Source: CAJCIY01 sp036379355
Lineage (GTDB): Bacteria > Actinomycetota > Actinomycetes > Mycobacteriales > CAJCIY01
DNA length: 55,471 nt
Assembly: GCA_036379355.1 (NCBI GenBank)
Contig: DASVGV010000112.1
Coordinates: 1-55,471 of the forward strand
Direction: 5' to 3'
The position numbers were made by a program, and so were the translations under genes. A model generated the notes under the pieces. That model saw nothing but the letters and a program-made list of their open reading frames with translations. It did not search any database and had not been told where the DNA came from. Shown here piece by piece: positions 17,590-25,208 of this stretch; the first letter of the stretch is position 1; each line of letters opens with the position of its first letter.

Positions 17590-18423
17590 ATGATCCATTT
17601 CGGGCATCGTGGGCGATTGGGCAAGTGGTGGCTGTTGGCGGGCTGCGGGTTGCTGGTGGCTTCTGCGCTGACTGTCCTTCTGAGCGTGCTCGTGCCAGGA
17701 CGTTCCCACGGCAACAATGCGGTGGTCGTCGCACAAGCGCTCCCCCCGCACGCTGTTGCGGCTGGCACTCCAACCCCAACTTCCGTGGACTGCCTTCCGG
17801 GTATGCCTGCGGCGAAATGTGCCTACATAGCGACCGCTCAGGCCCCTCCGCCACCTCCGACGCCATCGGGATCGCCGCCTCCGCTTCCGTCGATAAGCTG
17901 TGGTCCAAACTTCTTTAGCACCACGACGCGACAGATGCTGTCAGCAAGGACGGGCGATCCCGGAGTCTGCCTTCGGGCTAGCTCCGGAACTGAGTGGATT
18001 CTTGTGGCTAGCGGCTGGGTCACGGCTCCGCAATCCGATGCGTCGGCGACAGCGACGCCTGGCAATGCTAGCCCGTCTGGGGGGTTTGTCGCGGTCGACT
18101 ATTGCGCGGCAACAGACGCCACGTGTCTCGACCCTAATGCTCCCCACAGTCTCACGAATTTTCACGCCTCGTACCCGCCGACCGGCTCTGATCGCGGCCC
18201 ATTGCAGTGGATGGCCAGTGTGAATGGAATTGCTAATCACCGCATCTACTTCTCTGCCGCTGGCTGCGAAACGTTCATCGTGGATACCGCAACGCTGACT
18301 TGGTATCCGAGTGACGCGGGCCACCCGGGCCCAGCATTCTTGAGTGAGCCGACTCGTTCGGGCTCGTCCGCGCTTCAGAGTTCTCCGCCCGCTCCTGTAG
18401 CGACGTGCGGCGATGGGGAATGA
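17590..18423 (+). CDS. Exported/membrane-anchored hypothetical protein
   Basis: A 277-residue protein with a short basic N-terminus and one hydrophobic helix (about residues 13-33), then a Pro/Ser/Thr-rich linker (about 60-100) and a Cys-containing outer domain. The ATG at 17590 has GAGGAG ten bases upstream. Base composition is noticeably lower in GC than the neighbouring chromosome, with many A/T-ending codons. No family is recognised. It lies 96 bp before another exported-protein gene of similar composition, and the two probably arrived together. Confidence 0.65.
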   Translation: MIHFGHRGRLGKWWLLAGCGLLVASALTVLLSVLVPGRSHGNNAVVVAQALPPHAVAAGTPTPTSVDCLPGMPAAKCAYIATAQAPPPPPTPSGSPPPLPSISCGPNFFSTTTRQMLSARTGDPGVCLRASSGTEWILVASGWVTAPQSDASATATPGNASPSGGFVAVDYCAATDATCLDPNAPHSLTNFHASYPPTGSDRGPLQWMASVNGIANHRIYFSAAGCETFIVDTATLTWYPSDAGHPGPAFLSEPTRSGSSALQSSPPAPVATCGDGE

Positions 18424-18519
18424 CGGTGAACCACGTACGCCGGCCATCGCGGGCTTGACGGAACCACCTACAAGCTGGGACCAACCTGACGACCGAGACC
18501 CGGAGAGGCGGCATCTGCG

Positions 18520-19362
18520 ATGCCATCGAAGCGTGCCAAGCGTCACCTCATGAGGAGGCTATCCGGCAGAGCGGTGGTTGTCGCGACACTGCTCTCCGTT
18601 GGCGCGTGCCTTGCTCTGCATGGAGCGGGACATGTTGCCACGCCCGAGAATTTGGCGCCACTCGCTGCGACCCAAGATCCGACTCCTAGCATCGACATGC
18701 TCGACTATGCGCCATCGAGCCCATTCCCGTGGGCTTATGCATCTGCGGGAATCGTCGAGGGCGAGGAGTCAGTTTGCTATCCAGGCACCCAGTACGACGA
18801 AGCAAACATCATATCCGCCACGGAGACCGCAATCACTCAAGGCTATGACGTCGTGACCGAGCTTTCACCGTACAATTGTAACGCGAACACGTCCATCGAT
18901 GCTTATATTGCAGAGGTTAATGACATAATCACTGCGATCAAGGATTATCCCGGCGCGCAGTCGCAGTGGCAAGGAATCATGTTGGACGAGGAAAACTGGT
19001 TTGGATATAGCCCGAATGATTTTGAGGTCCTCAATTACTATACATACTCTCTAATCTCCCAGGTCACTGGCATAGCCTGGTGGTTCACTCAGAATCGTCC
19101 ATCCAATTACTCCTTGGCCACTTACAATGCTCTGATCGGAAGCTCATGGCAAGTCCCACAGGTCTATGCTTCGGACGATCCACCGATCCTCAATAGTGAG
19201 TGCTCGACATATAACTACTGTTCCGAAGCCATAACAATTGACCAGCAGCTAAACCCCTCAGGGTGCTATAACAGTTATGTGTGTGCGAGTGAGCAGATTT
19301 GGGGTTATCTGTGGAATCTGTGGCTAAGAACCGGCTGGTTTGCCTATTTTGTTGCGGTTTGA
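18520..19362 (+). CDS. Exported protein, possible lipoprotein with TIM-barrel-like strands
   Basis: A 280-residue protein with a basic N-terminus and a hydrophobic stretch ending in VGAC, an acceptable lipobox (Cys about residue 30). The mature part is acidic, rich in Tyr, Trp and Asn, and shows alternating strand motifs such as SIDMLDYAPSSP, YDVVTELSPYN, WQGIMLDEENW, GIAWWFTQNRP and QVPQVYASDDPP. This pattern resembles glycosidase-type TIM barrels with acidic residues at strand ends, but I cannot name a family. GC content is far below the rest of the window, a clear sign of foreign origin. Confidence 0.62.
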   Translation: MPSKRAKRHLMRRLSGRAVVVATLLSVGACLALHGAGHVATPENLAPLAATQDPTPSIDMLDYAPSSPFPWAYASAGIVEGEESVCYPGTQYDEANIISATETAITQGYDVVTELSPYNCNANTSIDAYIAEVNDIITAIKDYPGAQSQWQGIMLDEENWFGYSPNDFEVLNYYTYSLISQVTGIAWWFTQNRPSNYSLATYNALIGSSWQVPQVYASDDPPILNSECSTYNYCSEAITIDQQLNPSGCYNSYVCASEQIWGYLWNLWLRTGWFAYFVAV

Positions 19363-20010
19363 GCGCATTAGTTAGACAGTAAAGGTCACGATTGCATCGA
19401 GCCGCGACAAGAGAATCGAAGCGGTCACCCGGGCGAACCGTAGATCGAGCAGTTCGGTTTGCGTCGAGTCTCTACGGGAGCCATTGTCAAGCGTTCAAGC
19501 CCATGGTCACGCTTCCGTAGCGAGGGTTTCGTATCAATCCCAGCTGCCCGCGTGACAATCCTCGACCGGACACGATTCGTGCTGAACGACTCAAGTATGG
19601 GCGCAGCGGTGCCCGTACGACCGATGTCCAAGTTGGGTAGCGGAAAACCTTGGCGTTCGGCCATGGGATGATGTAATGGCGACCGGCTGACCGAGTTGAT
19701 CTCCGTCGGTCCGCAAAGAGTCCGCATGAAGTCCGCAAACGCTCCTACCTGATCATGAATGCCCAACGAGTACCGCAATGTGTTTTCGCAGTTCACAAGG
19801 CAGACTCGGCCGACGAGCAGGAGAGTATCCAAGGCCGCGGCTCGCCCTTTCAATGCGCAGCTGCAAGTCGATCGCCGAGCAGCGCCGCACGCCGTCGCCA
19901 TCTCCAGGTACAGCGTCGGGCTCCCTGACCAACGACGTCCGCCGACGACGCCCACCGGAGCAGCCGCGCGACGATATCCGTGAATCCGGCGATGCCGGTA
20001 CGCTTGCCGT
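19363..20010. other. Gene-poor stretch between cargo and toxin-antitoxin genes
   Basis: These 648 bp of mixed base composition show no convincing coding signature on either strand; the frames present are short and lack ribosome-binding sites or recognisable domains. The only structured feature is the three-unit 11-bp repeat at 19709-19741. It could be the scar of an older insertion boundary. Confidence 0.5.
19709..19741 (+). repeat. Three tandem 11-bp repeats, internal to the element
   Basis: Units gtccgcaaaga, gtccgcatgaa and gtccgcaaacg follow one another with an exact 11-bp period and a shared gtccgca core. The period matches the repeat pairs at both ends of the element but the sequence differs. 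They could be arm-type sites of a different, lost integrase, or iteron-like operator sites. Confidence 0.65.
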
Positions 20011-20172
20011 GTGTCCAGCACTCGTGTCCAAGAGCGTCGCTCTGCGGCGACTGTCGAAGCCCACTCGACTCGCGAGCAGGCGATCGACGAGTTCTTGGCC
20101 GAGACTGACGCGGAGTTCGGCCCAGTGCCTGACGAGGTGCTCGCTGAGGTCCGCGCCGCGTGGCCCGAGTAG
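20011..20172 (+). CDS. VapB-like antitoxin (small)
   Basis: A 53-residue acidic protein reading from the GTG at 20011. The in-frame stop at 19981 excludes much longer forms. Its C-terminal half (AIDEFLAETDAEFGPVPDEV) has the look of the toxin-binding tail of VapB-type antitoxins. It overlaps the PIN-domain gene by 13 bp, the usual toxin-antitoxin coupling. A DNA-binding N-terminus is not obvious, so it may be shorter than typical VapB. The call rests mainly on context. Confidence 0.68.
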   Translation: MSSTRVQERRSAATVEAHSTREQAIDEFLAETDAEFGPVPDEVLAEVRAAWPE

Positions 20173-20579
20173 TCCTCGACGCCGGTGCTGTCCTGGGCGC
20201 GGCACATGGCAGTCAGCGCGCTCGGGCCGCGATCCGCGTCGCTCGCGAGCGCGGCGACGATCTGGTCGTCCCCGCCGTTGTCGTGGCAGAAGTGGTCCGC
20301 GGCAAGACCTCGACCGACGTCAACGTCGATCGTGCACTCAAAGGGCTGCGCCAGGTGCCATCGACACCTCGGAAAGGGCGCGTGGCCGGTCAACTGCTCA
20401 CCGGACTCACCGGGCCGAGCACGGTCGATGCGCTGGTCATGGCCGAGGCTCTCTTGTCCGGAGGCGCGGCCGTCGTCGTCACCACGGACCGGGCGGACAT
20501 GAACGCCCTCCTCGCCAGCGCCGCCGGCATCCCTCGTCTGCGGAGCTCGGCGGCTCGAGTGACCGTCCTGGCGGTGTGA
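20160..20579 (+). CDS. PIN-domain toxin (VapC-like ribonuclease)
   Basis: A 139-residue PIN-fold protein. Acidic residues of the metal site are visible in VVLDAGAVLG (first Asp), VVVAEVVRGK (Glu), TVDALVMAEAL and VVTTDRADMNALLA (C-terminal Asp pair). The GTG at 20160 lies within the antitoxin gene. Such toxins cleave RNA unless bound by the partner. In an integrated element it would favour maintenance after integration. Confidence 0.85.
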   Translation: MARVVLDAGAVLGAAHGSQRARAAIRVARERGDDLVVPAVVVAEVVRGKTSTDVNVDRALKGLRQVPSTPRKGRVAGQLLTGLTGPSTVDALVMAEALLSGGAAVVVTTDRADMNALLASAAGIPRLRSSAARVTVLAV

Positions 20580-20760
20580 GACCGAAGTCGCAATCGGAGG
20601 CAACGAATCGCGGGACACGGGTGCGAAGCGTCCCGCGCATCGTGGGCTGCTGGGCCGAGGCTGCCACTGAGCCCCGCGGAAGTCAGGGGTTCGTGCCACC
20701 ATCGCAGCCGCGGTCTCGGCGCCCCAGTTGCCTGCCGAGTCCATACCCGGGAGGTCACCG

Positions 20761-21936
20761 ATGGCCAGCACCGACAAGCGTGAGCGCGATGGACAGACCA
20801 GTTGGCGGGTCCGCTACCGCGATCCGTCCGGAGCGCAGCGCAACAAGTCGTTTGTGCGGAAGGTCGACGCGGCAGCGTTCGCGGCGACCGTCGAGGCGGA
20901 CAAGCTGCGCGGCGCGTACATCGCGCCGAACGCGGGTCGCCTCACGTTCAAGGAGTACGCCGACGGGTGGTTGGAGCGGCAGACGTTCGGCCGCTCGACG
21001 CGCGATGCCGTGGCGCTGCGGCTGAGGCTGCACGTCTACCCGATGCTCGGAAGCCTTCGCCTCCAGAACGTGAGGGCGTCCACGATCCAGGCGTGGCTAC
21101 GCGGCCTTGGAAGGCTGGCGCCGAGCTACCAGCGTGCGATCTACGTCGATGTCTCGGCGATCTTCGCAGCTGCAGTCGACGACGAGCGGCTGGCCAAGAA
21201 CCCGTGCCGGGCCGGCTCGGTCAAGAGGCCGCGGGTGGAACAGCGCAAGGTCGTGCCATGGCCAGCGGAACGGGTGCTCGCCGTCCGCGATGCGCTGCCC
21301 GAGCGGTACGCGATCGTCGTCGCACTCGGCGCCGGACTCGGTCTGCGTCAGGGCGAGATGTTCGGCCTGTCCCCCGACGACGTGGACTTCCTGCGCGGCG
21401 TGGTCCACGTACGTCGGCAGGTCAGGCTCTACAGTGACGGTCGGCAGGTGTTCGCGGCGCCCAAGCACCGCAGGGACCGCGACGACCCGCGGGAGGTCCC
21501 GCTGCCGGCATCGGTGCGAGACACGCTGGCCGCCTACCTCGCGGCGTGGCCGGCCCAGACCGTCGAGCTGCCGTGGTCGGAGACGGACGGCGAGCCGGCC
21601 ACCGTACCGTTGATCGTCACGTCGCGGGAGCACAAGGCGATGAACCGAAACTACTTCAACGCCCACGTCTGGAAGGCGGCGCTGAGGGTGGCCGGTGCTG
21701 AGCCGTCCCGCGAGAACGGCTGCCACGCCCTGCGCCACTTCTACGCGAGCGTCCTCCTCGACGCCGGCGAGTCGATCCGAGCCGTAAGTGACTACCTGGG
21801 CCACCGCGACCCCGGCTTCACGCTGCGGACGTACACGCACTTGATGCCGGCGAGCAGCGAACGGACGCGCCGGGCGGTCGACGACGCTCTCTCATGTGTC
21901 CCCGATGTGTCCCAAGGGTCCAAAGCTCGCCCGTAA
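20761..21936 (+). CDS. int: Tyrosine recombinase/integrase of the glnA1 element
   Basis: A 391-residue site-specific recombinase. An N-terminal AP2-like arm-binding domain (GQTSWRVRYRDPSGAQRNKS) and a SAM-like core-binding domain precede the catalytic part. Catalytic residues appear as the Arg in GLGLRQGEMFGL, HxxR in CHALRHFYAS, the His in LGHRD and the nucleophilic Tyr in FTLRTYTHL. The ATG at 20761 is used because GGGAGG lies just upstream. The gene ends 36 bp before the attR core and its 3' end contains the right arm-type repeats, as in most actinobacterial elements. No excisionase gene is adjacent. Confidence 0.96.
   Translation: MASTDKRERDGQTSWRVRYRDPSGAQRNKSFVRKVDAAAFAATVEADKLRGAYIAPNAGRLTFKEYADGWLERQTFGRSTRDAVALRLRLHVYPMLGSLRLQNVRASTIQAWLRGLGRLAPSYQRAIYVDVSAIFAAAVDDERLAKNPCRAGSVKRPRVEQRKVVPWPAERVLAVRDALPERYAIVVALGAGLGLRQGEMFGLSPDDVDFLRGVVHVRRQVRLYSDGRQVFAAPKHRRDRDDPREVPLPASVRDTLAAYLAAWPAQTVELPWSETDGEPATVPLIVTSREHKAMNRNYFNAHVWKAALRVAGAEPSRENGCHALRHFYASVLLDAGESIRAVSDYLGHRDPGFTLRTYTHLMPASSERTRRAVDDALSCVPDVSQGSKARP
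21894..21913 (+). repeat. Right arm-type repeat pair (11-bp period)
   Basis: Same 20-mer as 11683-11702, inside the last codons of the integrase gene and about 60 bp from the attR core. The coding use of this segment suggests the integrase C-terminus evolved over its own binding site. Confidence 0.75.
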
Positions 21937-21966
21937 CCCCCCTTTTCATCAGGTCTTTCGGGTTGG

Positions 21967-21988
21967 TTCGCCCTCTACTACGACATCT
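21967..21988 (+). repeat. attR: displaced glnA1 3' end
   Basis: Second copy of the attachment repeat. Read in the glnA1 frame it gives FALYYDI followed by TGA at 21988-21990, so it is the original end of glnA1 pushed 10.4 kb downstream. What follows should be the original glnA1 3' untranslated region. Confidence 0.92.
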
Positions 21989-22193
21989 GACCTGCTGCTC
22001 TCTGATCGCGGCTCTAGCCTTGCGAGGCCTGCCGGCCACAAGGTGACCGCAAGCGCATAGACAACGAGGCCGCTGTCGCGCCCGTTTGTCGGGGCTTCGT
22101 GCGACGATCAACACGCCGCCGCAAACCTCGTCACATGACGGGTGCTGCTACGTCAGGAATGACGAGGCCAGCCATGCGAGGAAGGAGCCTCCG

Positions 22194-22931
22194 ATGACGG
22201 CACTCTTCGACACATCCGGAGTCCCCGACCGCTTCACGGCTCCGCTCTACACTCTGGCCGAGGCTTCGCAGTTCCTGGGCGTCTCGAACTCGACCTTCTC
22301 GAGCTGGGCACGCGGCTATCGCAAGCACCGCGACGCCGCGGCTGACGTGGTGGGCGCGCCGATCCTCACCACGGTGCGGAAAGCGGCCGGGCCACGTTCC
22401 CCGATGGTGCCCTTCGTGGGCCTCGCGGAAGGCCTCGTGCTCGCCGGGATGCGTCAGGCGGGTGTCCCCCTGCAGCGCATCCGGCCAGCGTTGACCGAAC
22501 TCGAACGACAGTTCGGTGTGGCCAACGCGCTGGCCAGCCAGCGGCTCTACACCGACGGGGCGGAGGTGCTCTACGACTTCGCGGACAGCGCCGATGACGA
22601 GACCGCGTCCGCGCTGCGGCATCTCGTCGTCGTACGCAATGGTCAACGGGTTTTCGTCGAGGTGATGGCGCAGTACCTGCAGCGCATCGCCTTCGATGCT
22701 GAAGGGTGGGCGCGAATGCTACGGCTCCCGGGCTACGACGTCGCCGACGTCATCGTTGACCCTTCACGGGGTTTCGGGCAGCCGATCTTCGAGCGCGGCG
22801 GGGCCCGAGTGCAGGACGCGCTCGAGATGTTCCGGGCCGGCGAGACGCTCTCGATGGTGGCCAAGGAGTACCGGGTTCCACTGGAGCAACTGGAGGACGC
22901 TGTCCGCGTCGCGATACCCCACGCCGCATGA
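22194..22931 (+). CDS. VapB45-like antitoxin (MerR-like HTH plus DUF433)
   Basis: A 245-residue protein. The N-terminal helix-turn-helix is in YTLAEASQFLGVSNSTFSSW. A helical middle follows, then the DUF433 region at the C-terminus (VDPSRGFGQPIFERGGARV, then LEDAVRVAIP). Length, domains and partner match the M. tuberculosis VapB45 type (Rv2018). GAAGGAG stands upstream of the ATG at 22194. It overlaps the toxin gene by four bases. It lies just outside attR, so it belongs to the chromosome or to an older insertion rather than to the glnA1 element. Confidence 0.85.
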   Translation: MTALFDTSGVPDRFTAPLYTLAEASQFLGVSNSTFSSWARGYRKHRDAAADVVGAPILTTVRKAAGPRSPMVPFVGLAEGLVLAGMRQAGVPLQRIRPALTELERQFGVANALASQRLYTDGAEVLYDFADSADDETASALRHLVVVRNGQRVFVEVMAQYLQRIAFDAEGWARMLRLPGYDVADVIVDPSRGFGQPIFERGGARVQDALEMFRAGETLSMVAKEYRVPLEQLEDAVRVAIPHAA

Positions 22932-23347
22932 CCCCGGCGGTCGGGCACCCGGCAGGGCTACCCGACCTGCTGCTCGACCGCAGCCTCGGGAGTGTCCAAG
23001 TCCCACGCATCCTGCGCGCCGCGGGTCTCCGGCTTCAAACCCTCGTCGACGTGTACGGATCCCCCGACGATGAACGGATCGAGGATCCTGACTGGCTGCG
23101 GCACGCCGGGGAGCACGGGTGGGTCGTGTTCATGAAGGACCAACGCATTCGCTACCGCGAGGTGGAGCGGGCAGCTGTGCAGGACAGCAATGTCCGAGCC
23201 TTCTGTCTGAGCAGTGGCAATCTGAGGTCGTCCGAGATGGCTGGGCACTTCCTTGCACGCCTCGATGCGATCACGGCGGCTTGCGCCGAACCCGGCCCGT
23301 TCCTGTACTCCGTGACCCGGTCGGAGATCCGCCGGATCGACCTCTGA
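22928..23347 (+). CDS. VapC45-like PIN-fold toxin
   Basis: A 139-residue protein with the DUF5615/VapC45-type PIN-like fold: LLLDRSLGSVQVPRILRAAG carries the first Asp, DPDWLRHAGEHGWVVFMKD the next acidic residues, and VRAFCLSSGNLRSSEMAGHF follows. Its size equals that of Rv2019. The ATGA overlap with the antitoxin is typical of this module. It is a predicted RNase neutralised by the upstream protein. Confidence 0.84.
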   Translation: MTPAVGHPAGLPDLLLDRSLGSVQVPRILRAAGLRLQTLVDVYGSPDDERIEDPDWLRHAGEHGWVVFMKDQRIRYREVERAAVQDSNVRAFCLSSGNLRSSEMAGHFLARLDAITAACAEPGPFLYSVTRSEIRRIDL

Positions 23348-23481
23348 CGTCAGTCACCGTCGGCACCCCACCGGACGCGCCACGTGCGCTCCTCACTAGC
23401 GGGCATGGCCGCGAACGGACGCCGCGCACAATCTTGATCGGACGCTGACCGAACTCGTACCCGACCGGGTGAAGGTCGTCC

Positions 23482-24732
23482 ATGATGGAGCTGGCGAAGG
23501 GAGCCGTGCGCATGGACGGACCATCGAGCGCGACACTGCGGGGGCTGCTGGTGCGAGCCCTGGCAGTCACCGCACTCATCCCGGCGGTGATCCACTTCGC
23601 AGTCGCCGGGGAGCACTTCTCCGAGTACTGGGCCTTCGGGGTCTTCATGCTGGTGGTCGCCTGGCTGCAGTTGGCGTGGGCCATCGGGCTGCTGGTGCGG
23701 CCGAGCCGCCTGGTCATCGCCGCCGGCGGCCTGCTCAACGCCGGCGTCGTGGCCGTCTACATCGTGACGCGTACCGCTGGCGACGTCGTCGGGCCGGACC
23801 CGCACGACGTGGAGCCGGTTGGTTTCGGGGACGCCTTCTGCACGGCGTGCGAGGTCCTTCTCGTCGTCGGCGTGGCCGTGCTGCTCGTCCGTTCCCTTCG
23901 CCGCCCCGTCCCCCAGGGCTGGGCCACCGCAGCCGTGGCCGGGACTGCTGCCCTCGGCGCGGTCCTGCTGAGCGTGTCGCTCGTCGACGGCGGCTCCGAG
24001 ATGGTCATGAGCATGGGGTCGGACGACGCACCGGGCTCGGCGTCCACCGCCGCGGCTGCGTCCATGAACGGGATGGCGGGCATGACCTCGGCGGCGCTCA
24101 GCCTGCCGACCGACTCCCCGGCGGGGCCGGTCACCACGTCGATGGGCGACATGGACATGGCGGGCATGCAGATGGTGACCAGCCCGTGCACGGCCGCGCC
24201 CACCGCGGCGGAGCAGGCGGCCACCGTGAAGCTGGTCAACGAGACGTGGGCTGCCGACAAGAAGTACCGCAGCCTGGCGCTGGCCAAGGCTGACGGCTTC
24301 GCGCCCATCACGCCGAGCGGCGCCGCGGTCGTGCACTACCTGAGCCCGGCCAACTATGCGCGCGCAGCGGCCGGCGCGCCGGTGATCGACCCGGATGCGC
24401 CCCAGTCGCTGGTGTACGCGAACACCCCGGAAGGCGCGGTCCTCGTCGCGGTCATGTACCTCGATCCGGCGAACAACACCTCGACCCCGCAGCCGGGTGG
24501 ATGCCTGACTCAGTGGCACGTCCACACGAACCTGTGCTTCGGCCCGGCGGGCACGGTCGTCGGGATCACGCACCCGGACTGCGCGCCCGGGACGACCCAT
24601 CGCCCGACCCCGCCGATGATGCACGTCTGGTTCGCACCGATACCCGGCGGACCGACTGCCGTGGATGCGCCCGACCGGCAGGTCGTCCGGGCCGCGGAAC
24701 TGGTGGGAGGCCCCCACAACGGCACTGCATGA
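23482..24732 (+). CDS. Multi-pass membrane protein with Met-rich linker and conserved HVHTNLC domain
   Basis: Up to 416 residues. The N-terminal part has four or five transmembrane helices (about 25-165). A Met/Gly-rich extracytoplasmic linker (about 170-230) includes MGDMDMAGMQM and SMNGMAGM. The C-terminal domain (about 230-416) has TQWHVHTNLCFGP and MMHVWFAPIPGGP. Clustered Met and His suggest copper or other soft-metal binding outside the membrane, but no characterised family is recognised. The start is uncertain: ATG 23482 has GAAGG, and ATG 23512 has a well-placed GGAG. Confidence 0.7.
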   Translation: MMELAKGAVRMDGPSSATLRGLLVRALAVTALIPAVIHFAVAGEHFSEYWAFGVFMLVVAWLQLAWAIGLLVRPSRLVIAAGGLLNAGVVAVYIVTRTAGDVVGPDPHDVEPVGFGDAFCTACEVLLVVGVAVLLVRSLRRPVPQGWATAAVAGTAALGAVLLSVSLVDGGSEMVMSMGSDDAPGSASTAAAASMNGMAGMTSAALSLPTDSPAGPVTTSMGDMDMAGMQMVTSPCTAAPTAAEQAATVKLVNETWAADKKYRSLALAKADGFAPITPSGAAVVHYLSPANYARAAAGAPVIDPDAPQSLVYANTPEGAVLVAVMYLDPANNTSTPQPGGCLTQWHVHTNLCFGPAGTVVGITHPDCAPGTTHRPTPPMMHVWFAPIPGGPTAVDAPDRQVVRAAELVGGPHNGTA

Positions 24733-25105
24733 GCCCGGTGGACCCGCCGGCCGCCAGGTGAGACAGGATGTCGTTCTCGCGGACGGTGAGCGCGCCGAAC
24801 TCGGCACCGCTGCGCGCCACCATCGGCGCGAGCATCGTTCGTGGCGACAGATGGCGCACGAACGACCAGAGCCCGCCGAAGAACACCAGCTCGACCGCCG
24901 TCAACAGCGCAGAGCAGCCGACCCGTACCTGCGCGATCCGCAGTGAGTTCGAGCTGCTGGGATCCCGTGCATAGTTGGCGAGAGCCGCACCCGACAACGC
25001 GTCGGGGCCACCGAGCACCGGTCCCAGCACGATGATGCAGATCGCCATGACCAGACCGGCGAGTCCTGTCGCCGTGAGCGACCCTGTTCTGGTGTGCGCG
25101 GACAC
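24733..25105 (-). pseudogene. Truncated membrane-protein gene, possibly fused to a LuxR-HTH remnant
   Basis: From the ATG at 25105 about 105 residues read as the start of a multi-pass membrane protein (helices at about 12-32 and 62-82). The sequence then changes to ALTVRENDILSHLAAGGST, which resembles the first helix of a LuxR-type DNA-binding domain, and the frame runs on into the antisense of the upstream gene. Neither part is complete. I read it as a deletion junction between two genes. The frame stays open to 24566 but that part is not credible. Confidence 0.5.
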
Positions 25106-25208
25106 CTGTGCTCCCTCGTCCCGTCGGTGGAGCGAGCCTGCGACACTGGGCTTCCCGGGCGCACGAGTAAAGGTCCCGAACGGGCCCGGAAGATCTCCCG
25201 GCCGACGA

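Larger units (their letters stand above)
11561..21988. mobile_element. Integrative (probably mobilizable) element in the 3' end of glnA1
   Basis: About 10.4 kb is bounded by direct repeats of the glnA1 3' end, with a tyrosine integrase next to the right repeat. Contents from left to right: a 148-residue hypothetical and an excisionase-like HTH protein, a MobF relaxase-helicase, a broken IS110 transposase, two AT-richer exported-protein genes, a PIN toxin-antitoxin pair and the integrase. A MobF relaxase without any mating-pair or coupling-protein gene points to mobilization in trans, or to loss of conjugation genes around the IS110 scar. Integration in a protein-coding glnA rather than a tRNA gene is unusual for actinobacterial elements. 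The boundaries rest on the repeats. Confidence 0.9.

Noticed and set aside
19709..19741. Tandem 11-bp repeats as a mini CRISPR array
   Set aside because: The units are contiguous without spacers, too short, and no cas gene is present.
19425..20777. 450-codon open frame on the minus strand
   Set aside because: It covers the antisense of the PIN toxin gene and has no start signal or recognisable domain. The plus-strand toxin-antitoxin reading is convincing.
21967..22193. tRNA gene as integration target
   Set aside because: The duplicated sequence encodes the GlnA1 C-terminus and shows no cloverleaf. No tRNA gene is visible anywhere in the window.
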